DNA of 64,000 nt from contig JAQISU010000033.1 of the NCBI GenBank assembly GCA_029339505.1, forward strand, positions 2,102,001 through 2,166,000, written 5' to 3'. Positions 22,695 to 34,243 of the stretch are shown here, in pieces. This DNA is from Unio delphinus (Eukaryota; Mollusca; Bivalvia; Unionida; Unionidae). The notes under the pieces are model-generated. The model did not search any database, was not told the origin of the DNA, and was given only the letters and a program-made list of their open reading frames with translations. Numbering within the stretch: position 1 is the first letter of the stretch; each line of letters opens with the position of its first letter. A program made the position numbers and the translations under genes.

Positions 22695-23830
22695 AATTAA
22701 TAATAATAATAATGAGGACTTTGTATTGCGCCTAATCTTTAGAAGATCTAAGTGCTTTACAACATCTATAATGATATGACTACAAGAAACAAAACACTAT
22801 GAAATTAGAAAACAAAAAACGCTGAAAATATTAAAGGTAGAAAACATTAAGTCTTTAAGTTTGTTCTTTTTTTTTTTATAATGGGAATAACGACTTTATG
22901 ATTGTCAGAAGAGGAGTGTAAGTGTAAGTATCTTGCTTATGTGTACACATGGGTGAGGCCAGATAGATACCAGTATGTTGGACTGGATTCATCAGTGAAA
23001 TATAGCAAAGAAAACAAATTTTGTGTTTGATTCTGGATCGAATGGATAGCCAGTATAGGGTATAGAGCAGCAGGGAGATGTACTCTGATTGTGGTATTCT
23101 AAGGATGATCTGAGGAGCTGTATTTTGAATTTTCTTTAGTAGATATTGAGATGAACCAGACAGAACGCACTAGTGTTTTAGTGGCATCAACTGAAAGATA
23201 TTTGCGAATGGAGCTGATTCGTCTCTGCTCCAGATATGCATCCTTTCATATGTTCATGACATGTTGGTGCGATGTAAGTGTACTGTCCATAGTAACACCT
23301 TGGTTTCATACTGACTGTGAATTTAATGTTGGTGTTACTGATATTTATTGTTTGAGGTAAAGGATGTGAATGAGAAAGTCTTTGTGTTGTGATCAGAATG
23401 ACCTCAGTTTTATCATCATTCGTCTGCAGCTTGTTACATGTCATCCATGATTTCACATCAGAAATGCACATCTCTGCTCCCTGGATGGTAGCATCATCTT
23501 CATTTGGGTGGCTAGATTTGTATATTTGGGTGTCATCAGCATACAATTGATGAGACACTGGATGATGATCTATGACACTTGAGAGCGGCTGAGTGTATAG
23601 AATGAAGAGAACAGTTCCAAGAACAAACCCTGTGGGACACCACAACATAGATCAACTGGGCTGGAGTGTATTTCATTTGCAGATACAATTTGTGTCCTGT
23701 TGACTAAGTAGGTCTTGAGCCACAGTAAGGCTGTATTTTGAATACCAAATACATGCTGGAAATGGTGAAGTAATATATCATGGTCTATTTTGTAAAATGC
23801 TGCAGACAAATCAAGGAGGGTGAGGACTTA
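22695..23830 (-). pseudogene. Non-LTR retrotransposon (LINE) reverse-transcriptase fragment
   Basis: Read on the - strand, one frame gives KIDHDILLHHFQHVFGIQNT and CCGVPQG (RT domain). After a frameshift near 23600-23640 the next frame gives LFILYTQPLS and QLYADDTQIYKSS, the YADD catalytic motif. Low-coordinate sequence 22711-22760 resembles a LINE 3' UTR, and a short (ATT)n at 22697-22711 would be the 3' tail, so the insertion reads right to left. The 5' part is missing and frames are broken. A CR1/L2-like type is a guess from the YADD context and tail. Confidence 0.8.
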
Positions 23831-25196
23831 GTCTTTTGGCAATTGCTTTGAATGCAACTGGTCATAATTATTTTTGTTGTGTGATTTATTTTCCGTTTTG
23901 AGCTCGACGTATTTACGACATAATATTGTGAATACAGCCAGTCTGAGAGTCAGTTTTCAGTTGATCACCATGAAAATTTTGCACATACAATTGTAATCAT
24001 CAGATATGCAAATTGACATGTCACTGTGCTTTCAAAATTTTCGTGTTGTTACCTATTTCATCCTTTAGCAAACTTCATACAGAATCATGTGACCAAAGTG
24101 TCTGCCAATTTTGTATAGATCACTTAAATATGGTCATCATATTTGATAAATCTTTGGCCCATTAATTTTGCAGGAGTTATTGTCCTTTTAGACTTACGTC
24201 AGGATGCAATGTATGACAGAATTTTGGTATTGCTGCCACTCTTTTCATGAAATTGATGTGAACTGTAATGCATATTGTTATCAGAAGATACACATATTGT
24301 ATTTATGGAAGGAGTTATGGTTTATTTTTACTATAGTCTCCTCTCCATCATGGTGTTAGGTATGATGTAGGGGAGATATTTTACCACTGCTGTTGTTATT
24401 GTTGATCTTGTAATTCTATTATTAAATGTTCATTAACATAAAATCACTGACCCATGGTGGTTTGTTATATTTACTTAGCTGGACTGACGAAGTTATCTGT
24501 GGGTCAGCATTTTATTCCTTGTATTAACACTTTATTGGACCTAAATAATCCATTATTTTACCAACCATTTTAAATAACCAAGTTATCCCTTCCTGTTGTT
24601 TAGTATATTCACCTACAACACACTCCTCAAAATAGTATTAAGAATTACAACCAAATTACATGAACTATGTAATGGGTTTAAAGCTTGATTGTACATTTCG
24701 AAATTGTAATTTCAACTACATTTCAAATGCAGTAACATTCTCCTTACTGCACCCAAAATGAAATGAATGTGATATTCCATAGCATCTTTCTGATAATTAC
24801 AGTTGAAAGAGTTCATAATTTTCTCACGTTTCCAATATTTAATGACCGAACAGAAACGTGCAGTTGAGTCAAGATGCATCCTCCCAGCTCAAATCACAAA
24901 CATGTATTTTTTTTCTGGAATTGACACAGCTAATAAATCCAGATCCATAATCAGGATAATTGACTAGATTTAACAACAATTCCATTCCAGACCAACTGGA
25001 AAAGCTGTTAAAATGCACAGTCATTCACAATATGACACTAAATTTCAAATAGGACAAAATTCTTTTTTTAAAGTGATGTTAATTGCAACTAAGTTAAAAA
25101 TTCACTGGAAGAAGTTATGTGTGCATTAAAATTGTTGTGTATTTATGAATCTGTTTTTATTTTGGAATACAGCATAAATTCAATTAAACTGTTTCT

Positions 25197-25202
<6 letters not shown>
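23831..25202. other. Intergenic, nothing recognised
   Basis: Between the 3' ends of GPR89 and TMEM192. No coding or RNA feature seen. Confidence 0.4.

Positions 25203-25274
<72 letters not shown>
25203..25274. repeat. (TA)n microsatellite
   Basis: Pure TA tract of about 72 bp, followed 40 bp later by a hairpin element. Confidence 0.95.
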
Positions 25275-25277
<3 letters not shown>

Positions 25278-25315
25278 AGGTAGAAAGAGAAAATGAGTAC
25301 ATGTATATAATAAAA

Positions 25316-25434
25316 AGGTTACTGCATTTGTATGGGGAAAATGAATTTTGTCGAATGGCTACTTCACTCGCACAGGTCATCCAGTACCTGTCCGAAAAAC
25401 TAGTTCATATATTCCCGTACAAATGCAGTAACCT
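25316..25434. mobile_element. 119-bp hairpin (MITE-like)
   Basis: AGGTTACTGCATTTGTATGG at the left pairs with CCGTACAAATGCAGTAACCT at the right with one mismatch; the arms enclose about 70 bp. No gene. No clear target duplication seen. Confidence 0.65.
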
Positions 25435-26984
25435 ATAATTACAAGTCATTAAATTTGTAGCAAGAATTCCACTAAATATGGTAGACTTTCATACTGGACT
25501 TGTCTGAACAATAAACAGTGAAACATCTGCAGGTCAGATTATCAGAGATGAATAAGTGGTTAGATTGACAGAGACATAAAATGGGGGGGGGGGAACACTC
25601 AGATGCCCTCTCCAGCAGCTGAAATAAGGGGGAAAAAAGTATCACAAGATCTGAAAATTTAAGTTTCAAAACAGGCTTTATTAAAACAAGTTGTGATTTC
25701 ATCAATAACAATAAAATCCATGACAGCAGAATTGTCTTGTATAACTTTTCAAGTATGCTGAACATGAAAATATTGTTATGTGTAACAGTAAAAGGGTAAA
25801 CTCTTTATACAAAGAAAAGTGTACATAATTTTGTATTACCAAATTCATTAGCAATATAAATTAGCAATATAATAAAACCTAACTTAAGTAGTGTATGCAC
25901 AGATCTATATAAACCAAAGTGTTCATGCAAAACAACTATTCATTTAATATCATATTCTATTTTAATAGTTCAATGGCCTTACATTAGCAAGATGGCAATG
26001 AGAAGTGCATGTATTGTAGAAATGATTTCAATTAATGAACAAACAAATGTAATCTTTGGCAAGCAAGCATTTTAGTTGCAACCTGATATGATATAAGCAT
26101 TCTTTATATGGAATAAACTAGGATTATTTTAAATGAGACAATTCTCATAAGGAATAAACTGAACAGCATACACCCACACCATATTTAACAGTCCTCTTTG
26201 TAGATATTTGAAAATTTTGTACAGAAACCTTTTTTTTTTGTTCATTTAGAATAACCATAAATTTTTACCTCTAAATCATTAGTATTTTTCCTTACTCCAA
26301 GTGCAAGCCTTCCACCATATTGGGCTTGGTCTCTGATGTAGAACTAATGTTATTTTGAGGAATTCATTTCTCTCCATTCTCAGTAACCTTGACATTGGCC
26401 TCAACATCAACAGCCATTTCCCATGTCCTGAGTAAAGTCCATCTATATTTTGGTTGAGATATGTCAGGGAGAACTAATTAAGAATTAATATTTAGTATTT
26501 CCATCACAATGATCTTGCCCCATAAACTTTTGACTTCAAAAATCAATAGCATTCTTCCTTACATCAGTTGCACGGCATCCACATAATTTAGCAAGCACAG
26601 ATGATGGTGAACTCCAGTTATGGTGCAGAAACCAATTGTCTTCATTCAGAGTGACCTTGACTGTTAAGCCCAAAATTCAAAATTGATGGGGTTCCTTTCT
26701 CCAAATGCAAGTCATACAAAAGATTTAATAATTAGATGGTGAAGAACTCGAGCTATTGTGTGGAAATCATTCTTCTTCTTTCAGTCAGTGACCTTGACCT
26801 TATAATTCCAAATTGGCTAAGTTCTTCCTTCTCTCAAGTGCAAGATATCAACAATGTTTGGTAACTGTACATGATGCAGAGCTTGAGGTTTTGTGCAGAC
26901 ACTGTTTCCTTTCAGTCATCTCAACCTTTCAGCTTAGGTCTAAAATCAATGCGATTCTTTCTTTATCCAAGATCCACAGTTTGG
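25435..26984. other. Intergenic with reverse copies of a dispersed repeat
   Basis: 26285-26984 carries three or four diverged units about 190 bp apart with phrases such as 'agtgaccttgac', 'caagtgcaag' and 'gtgcagaaacc'. These are the reverse complement of the family at 16480-17082. The rest shows nothing recognisable. Confidence 0.5.
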
Positions 26985-27245
26985 TAAATGGATTGTAGAC
27001 AACTAAGTGTTTGTGCAGAAACCATTGGTAACTGGATTGTAGACAGCCAAAATTATTGTTCAGAAACCACTGGTAACTGGATTGTAGATAGCTAAAATTA
27101 TTGTTCAGAAACCACTGGTAATTGGATTGTAGACAGCTCAAGTTATTCTGCTGAAATCATTGGTAAATGCATTGAATACAACTAAGTGTTTGTGCAGAAA
27201 CCATTGGTAACTGGATTGTAGACAGCTAAAGTTATTGTTCAGAAA
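26985..27245. repeat. 44-bp minisatellite, about 5 copies
   Basis: Unit with core GGTAACTGGATTGTAGACAG then CTAAAATTATTGTTCAGAAACC; one copy is degenerate (27135-27185). Confidence 0.85.
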
Positions 27246-28424
27246 CCAAACATAACAGATGGCCATCATAGCATAATATGCACTGCCTTATGGCAGGCAT
27301 ATAAAAGAATGAGGAATGGTCATTAATTTAAGAGGAATGGTAATTTGCTTATTTAAATATACCTTTGGTTTGATTTATATGCAGTCTCTTGCTTATAATC
27401 AAAGTCACCCAGAAGTTGATAATAAACCCACCAGATCAAAAATATGGCTTTATAAATAGTAATGACTAGCTCACAATCAAATATGGCTTCCAGAAGCATA
27501 ACAATCTCTGTCAATCAGTGCATCATTACCTATTTAGTATGCGTGGATCTTGCTCGTTACTTTACGAGACCTTAATGATATAAATATGTCTTTAAAGCTG
27601 CATCAAAATTAGATTTTAAAAAATGTGACCTCCAGATTTATAAGCTCTGTTAACATATGCATTATCATTCCATTAATAATGTGTAGGTATCGCTCATTAC
27701 TGACCATGTTCAAGACCATTATTAATATAAATATATACAAGAACTTCTACAAGACCATAATAATATACCCCATGTATTCCGATTGTAATCAAAATAAGAT
27801 CTGAAATAATATTTCCAGAATGGTAAAAAGGTCAACCAATAAGATAAACTCTTCTAAGACCATAATGATATAAACATATATTCCAAGTTTGATCAAAATT
27901 AGATAAGAAATAGGACCTCTAGCTCAAGATTAACCAATCAGATGCATGACATTAATATAAAATGTCAAGACTTAGATGATATAAACCCACATTCCAAGTT
28001 TGATGGAAAACAAATTAGAGAAATGGACTTCAGAGTGGTGGATGGATGAATAATACACAGAATACCATGCCATACATTCACGTGGCCTAATAGCCTGAGG
28101 ACTTTGAAATCAGAATTTAAACATGCAGAGTTTTAGATGAAGACCAAAACATGTATTAGGGTATGTCTGACACAGAGCCATAAAATTCCACAAGACACGT
28201 TGCATTCCCAAGATTCTATCTTACATTCAGCTGCAGACTAAAATGGCAATATAAAATAAAATGCAAGAACAAGAAATTTGTTAATGTGTTCATCTTCAGA
28301 TGATGATAAAATGTGCAATCCACAATCCATTGAAAACAACTAGTTTTATTTAAAAAAATTCTGTCATACACTACATAGAGTTTAAAGTCAAAAATGAGCA
28401 ACTACTTGAAAAATCACAGGAACA
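27246..28424. other. Intergenic, weak degenerate repeats
   Basis: Loose units with 'gaccataatgatataaa' and 'ttccaagtttgat' recur about every 130 bp from 27400 to 28010. No gene seen. Confidence 0.35.
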
Positions 28425-28890
28425 CAGTGATTGGCATCAACATCTTCAGATGATAATAATATATACAGTTTCATTGCAAATCCATAAAAAGTTGAAACAT
28501 CTAATAGCATTCAACGTGACTTGTTGACATCAACATCTTCAGATGATAATAATATATACAAAGTTTCATGGCAAATCCATAAAAAGTTGAAACATCTAAT
28601 AGCATTCAAAGTGACTTGTTGACATCAAAATCTTCAGATGATAATAATATATACAAAGTTTCATGGCAACTCCATAAAACGTTGAAACATCTAATAGCAT
28701 TCAAAGTGACTTGTTGGCATCAATATCTTCAGATGATAATAATATATACAGTTTCATGGCAACTCCATAAAAAGTTGAAACATCTAATAGCATTCAAAGT
28801 GACTTGTTGGCATCAATATCTTCAGATGATAATAATATATACAAAGTTTCATGGCAAATCCATAAAACGTTGAAACATCTAGTAGCATTC
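28425..28890. repeat. About 95-bp tandem repeat, 5 copies
   Basis: Each unit contains CATCTTCAGATGATAATAAT, TTTCATGGCAA, AAAAGTTGAAACATCTAATA and GCATTCAAAGTGACTTGTTG. Units are over 90% alike. Open frames here are artefacts. Confidence 0.9.
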
Positions 28891-29804
28891 ACAAGATTCT
28901 GTTTATGTACTACATTTAACTGCGAGACAAAAAGGGCAATAAATCTAACAAAAATCATAGCAAGAACGTCATTTCAAATCATTTGTTAAGAAGAAAAATA
29001 AAATTTACTAATTGCAGTAGTGTCATATATGGTATTGCACAAAACATGCAAGCATCATATGCCTAGATGGACACACTCCTTCCTTTTACTCTGACATTCA
29101 CCCACAAATGTCAACCAGATTCAACACTCAGAGAGGCCCAAGTACATTCCCAACCTGGCACCAGCTACAAAGAGTTGACAAGCCTATAAAAAAAATGTAA
29201 CAGGAAGGGAGACAAACTCAAAGTTTCACTGTCAGGAATCAAACCTGGTTCTTCTGTCTCGGTTAACAAAATGTATCAACAGATTTAGAAAATGTATGCA
29301 AAGAAAAAGACACTTATCTAAATCTTGAAAAACTTGAGAAAAACACAAATGTCACCACCCATGGAAAAGTGATTGCAATGTCTCTTTAATAATAATGGCT
29401 TGACAAAAATAAGTTAAATTATAAATATTGCATTAATGACCATCCAAACCGCAACAATGCCACTGGAAAAGCAATGCCTCTTTGACTCTGTAAAACAAAA
29501 ACAATTTTAACAAAAGAGTCCAACCAATACAGAGGTATTCATTCTCCTGTTCTTCAAACTGACTTCGCATTACCTCATCATTCAATATTTTACATGTTCA
29601 CTCTGTTCTGATTTAATACTTAACAAGCATACACTAAGCATAAGAAATGTATGGCAAAAAAATGTTAATCATGATACGTGTATTGCATAATACAAGAGTT
29701 TAGAAAGACATAATTTTTCTCAGATAACTAAATTTGCTAAAATAGTCACAAAACATAATCTGCAAAGTTTTTATGTTGGAAATATGTTAAATTTAGCCAC
29801 ATTC
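28891..29804. other. Intergenic, nothing recognised
   Basis: No coding or RNA feature seen. Confidence 0.4.
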
Positions 29805-30065
29805 TAATCATAAATTATAAAGGATTGGAAGTGTATAGATGGAGGCCATGTTCCTCACTCTAAATTATAAAGAATTTGAAGTGTATAGATGGAAGCCATT
29901 TTCCTCACTCTAAATTAAAAAGGATTGGAAGTGTATAGATGGAGGCCATGTTTCTCACTCTAAATTATAAAGGATTTGAAATGTATAGATGGAGGCCATG
30001 TTCCTCACTCTAAATCATAAAGGATTGGAAGTGTATAGATAGAGGCCATGTTTCTCACTCTGAAG
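29805..30065. repeat. 50-bp minisatellite, 5 copies
   Basis: Unit with AAAGGATTGGAAGTGTATAG, ATGGAGGCCATGTTCCTCAC and TCTAAATTAT. Confidence 0.9.
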
Positions 30066-31677
30066 TATTTTATCTTTGATTACTACTGTATACACAAAAT
30101 ATTTGCCAAAATAATATAAACATAAAATATATGATGATACAAGTTATTTAGTTAATTAATTAAATATTCCAAAATGAAGCTCAAGTACACATAAGATCAC
30201 CCTTCCTGATGACATCTGCCCAATGCAAAAGAAAATTGCCCAAAATACCACGGTAAGCAGGATATTGCCTGTTGAAATTTCTTCTAATGATGTTGACTGC
30301 TGCATGGGTACAGAAACAACTATTTTAAGGTTTCTCCTGTCTTTAAACTTTCATCCATGTAATCAACATCATATGTCAAATATTATGTGGCCTTTAATCT
30401 AGGATGAATTTTTCTCAAAAGCCAAATTCTTTTAAGCACATCTTTTTATTGTTTTAGATGAAGTTGTATAAATGTTTATATAGTTTAAGTAACAACAACC
30501 ATGGTCAAATTCTAGCCTTTTTTATAAGTTATTCAAATGTTTCAATTTTAAGTAGCAGCATTCGTATCTGATGGCACAATGGTATCGTCTGTGTAAAGGT
30601 AAAAGTCAATCAAAACCCCCCCCCAAATTAAAATAATACTGAGCGGTTTTGAGATGTAATTTAAAGAAAGGATGTTTTACTATTTTTAGAAATGGTGACC
30701 ATATTTAATGGCATACTGGCATCATCTATACAACTTTAAAAGCCCTTTATGCCATAATGCTTTTTGTTACATGCGGCAAAATTTGAATGTGCAGTTCCAA
30801 GAAATTGTTTTTCTATATTAGATAACAGCCATTTTTTGTGTGGATTAGTGCCATTTAAATAAATTTGAAAGACCTTCACACTAGGATGCTTTCAGTCATA
30901 CATCTTGAGTGGTTTTGAAAAGCTTTTTGGAATTGTTTAAAGTTTTAGTAATATATTTGATTCTGTATCAGCATAATTTATACAAGGTTATCTACATTAA
31001 GAGGATCTCTGTCAAATTTGGTTAAATTCTGTTTAGTGTTTTTATGAATCCATACAAAGGTTTCTTTAATTTTCTAATTTCAACCATATCTGATGATACA
31101 TAAGCATCATTGGAACAGTTTTTTAAAAAAAGACCTTCATATCAGAATGCTTTCTGTAAAATTTGGTTTAATACTTTTTAAGAAAAAGTTGTTACATCCC
31201 AAAGCTATGACAGACTCTAAATTTAAATAGAATGATGATAGATTCAAAGAATTTTCCAGATTTTCTTTACTTGAATCTCTCTCTCTTGCGTAGCTTATAT
31301 TGAATAACCTTGCTTAAAACTTAATATTCTTTATTAAGTTGGGTTTTTGAGAATGGCCCCATCTGGCCAAAATCTTTTAACAAGAAACTTTAGCTGATGC
31401 TCAAAACAGATGTAACATTTGGAGTGTACCTACCTAACAGAATTTTAGCAAAGTCAAGCAAAAGGATTCAAATTAAATGCCATGCACAGAAAAATGCTGG
31501 AAAACATTTTTCTAAGTTTCAACTACAATTTTCTTCTATAGAAGCAAATATAATAGTTAAAAGCCAAACTGGTCAATGTATTAATAAAGTTTTATACACC
31601 CTTCATATTTTGCGAAGCATAGCATCCTGAATCTATCAGCTTTGTTAGGAAAAGATGATAAATGCATAAGATTGACT
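30066..31677. other. Downstream of TMEM192; 3' UTR and diverged repeats
   Basis: For the - strand TMEM192 gene this is 3' UTR and beyond. A reverse poly(A) signal TTTATT is at 31330-31335. Weak repeats with 'ttttaa', 'gatgataca' and 'cagaatgctttctgt' phrases run through 30400-31160. The open frame at 31397-31630 has no recognisable content. Confidence 0.4.
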
Positions 31678-31813
31678 TTATTCTTTGAGTTTTAAAGTTT
31701 TGTTTTCTGCTGTCAAAGTCAGTATCCTCTTTCCTAACTGTGCATTGTGTTGCTTTAGGTATCGAATCACATCCGCTTGACGCTCCATGACCTGATCCAA
31801 GTAGCTTTCATCT
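31678..31813 (-). CDS. TMEM192: TMEM192 last coding exon
   Basis: TMEM192 is a four-pass lysosomal/late-endosomal membrane protein that dimerises. This exon starts after TTTCAG (complement at 31814-31816), completes an Arg codon and encodes [20 protein letters not shown] plus [13 protein letters not shown], the C-terminal coiled coil matching the vertebrate EEIVEKQGD..EYLKRHN region. It ends in TAA at 31678. The upstream intron (31814-49983) is 18.2 kb because it holds the Polinton. Confidence 0.92.
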
Positions 31814-32195
31814 CTGAAACAAATATTAATTATTACCTTTAAACAACAGAACTGTTTATTTACATACACAATTTTATCAATTTTAAAATAACTTAAAAGA
31901 TAAATTGCTAAAACAAATAACTTTAAATTTAAGTAATTTTTAACCTGAAATTTATTGAAATAAGTTGAATTTATTACATGTTCCATGAAACACTGAGCAA
32001 CATTTGATTAATATTTCATAAATGCTTTGGCAACAAACTGTGTAAATTTAGGTTTCTGAGACACTCTAAACAAATAAAGTATATCAAATTCAACATTTAA
32101 CAGAATTTGATTTTACAAGCAAACATTGTTTCAAAAAAGGAAAATAAGGTTTCATCTTTTTAACAATTCTGGATAGATAAATAGTGCTGAAAAGA

Positions 32196-32418
32196 AGCAG
32201 CAGAGGAGGAAAACAGACTTTCTCTAATTGGGGTATATTTAAAGCAAAATATTCTAAGGCTCCATTTGCCAAACTGAGACTTAACAATTTTAGAGTTCTG
32301 TTTGTCAAACGGAGCCTTTCTCAAGGGTAAAAAAAAAAGACGCCATTTAGTTGACGTTCACCTCCTCGGCTGCTATGAAAATCTTCGATTTTTACTAACT
32401 AAATATTTGATCAAGTCC
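32196..32418 (+). repeat. Polinton left terminal inverted repeat
   Basis: Begins AGCAGCAGAGGAGGAAAACA. It matches the right TIR base for base apart from about one substitution (position 32320 against 48430). It contains an A10 run, GACGCCATTTAGTTGACGTT and the palindrome AAAATCttcGATTTT (32378-32392). The inner edge is one base before the stop codon of the leftmost gene. Confidence 0.96.
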
Positions 32419-33756
32419 TTAAGATTTCACAAACAAACTAATTTGTAAAACCTCACCTCGTAAATCAATCAGATTATTAGATTGGTCAGTGAGTTTGAAA
32501 TTAATTCTCGTTAACAAATTATTATGACATCGCATATAGACTAGATTAGTTGGGTCTTCAATAATTAGAAATCCTGGAGGAGCCGTTGGTGCAAATGAAT
32601 ATAAAATATATCCTTGCTGAGCTTGATTTGATTGTTCGAGATTTATTTGATAATTTCCTTCGATAACGTCACATACTAAATTGAGCGCAATCACCGTTGA
32701 AATATTCACATTGTTCGGAGCAATATGTCTACCGCCACCTTCTGGATCATTATTATATTTCAGAATATTTGCTGTAGAATTCTTCAATTTTTTCCAATTA
32801 TCGTGGATTCTTTTGAACCCAATATCAATAGCATCGTTAAGTTGTTTCTTTAGTTTATCCGGGTTATATCCAGGGATTTTAGATGTTTGAATATCCTCTT
32901 TTGGGATATTGAATTCTACCGCAAACACTTCTTTATAAATTTCATTCATTAATACTTCTTGAATAATTTTCGTATGAAATGTTTCCATATCGTTGATGAT
33001 TTTGTTACCTGTTTGTACTACACTAATAAACTCGTTTTGGGTGAGAGAGCTGGATTTGATGGATATTAACAATAATGAAAAATCATTATTCATCTTTGTT
33101 AAGTTTTCTTTGATTAGGTGGGTGTAAAATATCATATTATTTTTATTGTCGTATCCTATAAATTTAGGAGAAAAATCTTGATAACTTTTTATTGGATTAT
33201 CAGGTTTCATCTTGTCTGTGACATAATCGGATTTCTTAGGTTCGGGTGGAAAATCCTTCGAATTTTCTCGCGAGTTATCCGGTGGTAATTCAGGCCATCC
33301 TAACACGGATCTTATAGAACTCTGATAAATATCTACAACGTATCCTTCTGTATTTATCTCGATAGCGGATGATAATGTTGGTTCGTGAACTGTTATAGCG
33401 ATTTTTGATTCTTTTCCAGTGAGAGATTTTATTCTTCGTTGAAATTCAGCATTGATCTGTTCGATTTGATATGACCCAGTTGGTATAGAAACAACCTGCC
33501 AATCTGGTGTTCCGTCTTCACGATTCTTGTTTGCAAATACCAAGGAATTATTCGGTTGTTGACCACCAAATGCTACCGATCTGATATTAGGCCAGCTATG
33601 ATATACTCGTAGTTTTGCTAGCGCGATCTCGCTCACGGGAACAGGAATTGGAAAATTAACACTAAATTCGGGATGTGTTGAGGTTATTGATATCGTGCTT
33701 GTTTTCACTGGTGTTGTATTTGTTACTATTTGTTGAAGTAGTTCTTGCGACGACAT
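32419..33756 (-). CDS. Probable penton-like minor capsid protein
   Basis: 445 residues, ATG at 33756, stop at 32419 directly inside the left TIR. The N-terminal quarter (ISITSTHPEFSVNFPIPVPV, then VYHSWPNI and IPTGSYQIEQINAEFQRRI) and the last 110 residues (ending NLIDLRGEVLQISLFVKS) look beta-rich and resemble uncharacterised Polinton proteins common in cnidarian and mollusc genomes. The middle (about 170-340) is helical and Asn/Lys-rich. A jelly-roll split by an insert, i.e. the vertex (penton) protein, is my inference from strand pattern and the lack of another penton candidate; a fibre or spike protein is the main alternative. Its first 95 nt overlap the upstream gene. Confidence 0.55.
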   Translation of the reverse strand: MSSQELLQQIVTNTTPVKTSTISITSTHPEFSVNFPIPVPVSEIALAKLRVYHSWPNIRSVAFGGQQPNNSLVFANKNREDGTPDWQVVSIPTGSYQIEQINAEFQRRIKSLTGKESKIAITVHEPTLSSAIEINTEGYVVDIYQSSIRSVLGWPELPPDNSRENSKDFPPEPKKSDYVTDKMKPDNPIKSYQDFSPKFIGYDNKNNMIFYTHLIKENLTKMNNDFSLLLISIKSSSLTQNEFISVVQTGNKIINDMETFHTKIIQEVLMNEIYKEVFAVEFNIPKEDIQTSKIPGYNPDKLKKQLNDAIDIGFKRIHDNWKKLKNSTANILKYNNDPEGGGRHIAPNNVNISTVIALNLVCDVIEGNYQINLEQSNQAQQGYILYSFAPTAPPGFLIIEDPTNLVYMRCHNNLLTRINFKLTDQSNNLIDLRGEVLQISLFVKS

Positions 33757-34219
33757 TATTATTATTATTCTGCTCTAATTTCAGCATTGTTGATCTATAC
33801 AATTGAGTCATAGTTGAAAATTCGCTATCTGATATTGTTGTGTCATCCAACGACGATGATATCAATGAGGATAATTGTGAGTAACTGGTAGATGCAATAT
33901 GATATTTAATTAAATAATCATGTAGTTTACTCTGGCTACACGATGATAGTTTTTTTGTGATCCCAGTTAATATACCAGCAATTGTAGCCACTGCGGAAAT
34001 AGCGATTGGAACTACGACCGGAGCAATCATTGTAACCGAAGATAGTATTATTCCAGCAGCAGTGATTACTCCTGACACCGAGTACACGGTGATATCAACT
34101 GTGGTTATTCTTCGTTTGTATTTTTTGATTTTTATTTGATACTCCTCACAGAGAGAACTGAGTTTAGTTTGATATTCTCTGACTTGATCATAGCGATACT
34201 GATTCGATGATGGAGTCAT
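33662..34219 (-). CDS. Membrane-hairpin protein of unknown function
   Basis: 185 residues, ATG at 34219. An N-terminal basic helix (YRYDQVREYQTKLSSL, KIKKYKRRITTVD) is followed by a long hydrophobic hairpin at about 45-88 (GVITAAGIILSSVTMIAPVV, then PIAISAVATIAGILTGI). A helical part with SSLDDTTISDSEFSTMTQLY comes next, then an Asn-rich tail. The layout is shared by many uncharacterised Polinton proteins, as I recall. A membrane-active virion component is plausible but unproven. The C-terminal 31 codons overlap the next gene in another frame, a sign of a compact co-transcribed block. Confidence 0.65.
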   Translation of the reverse strand: MTPSSNQYRYDQVREYQTKLSSLCEEYQIKIKKYKRRITTVDITVYSVSGVITAAGIILSSVTMIAPVVVPIAISAVATIAGILTGITKKLSSCSQSKLHDYLIKYHIASTSYSQLSSLISSSLDDTTISDSEFSTMTQLYRSTMLKLEQNNNNNVVARTTSTNSNKYNTSENKHDINNLNTSRI

Positions 34220-34243
34220 TTTATTTTAAAAGCGTTAGTATTT

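Noticed and set aside
32090..32308. 72-codon - strand frame over the left TIR
   Set aside because: It crosses the Polinton-host junction; the frame is chance.
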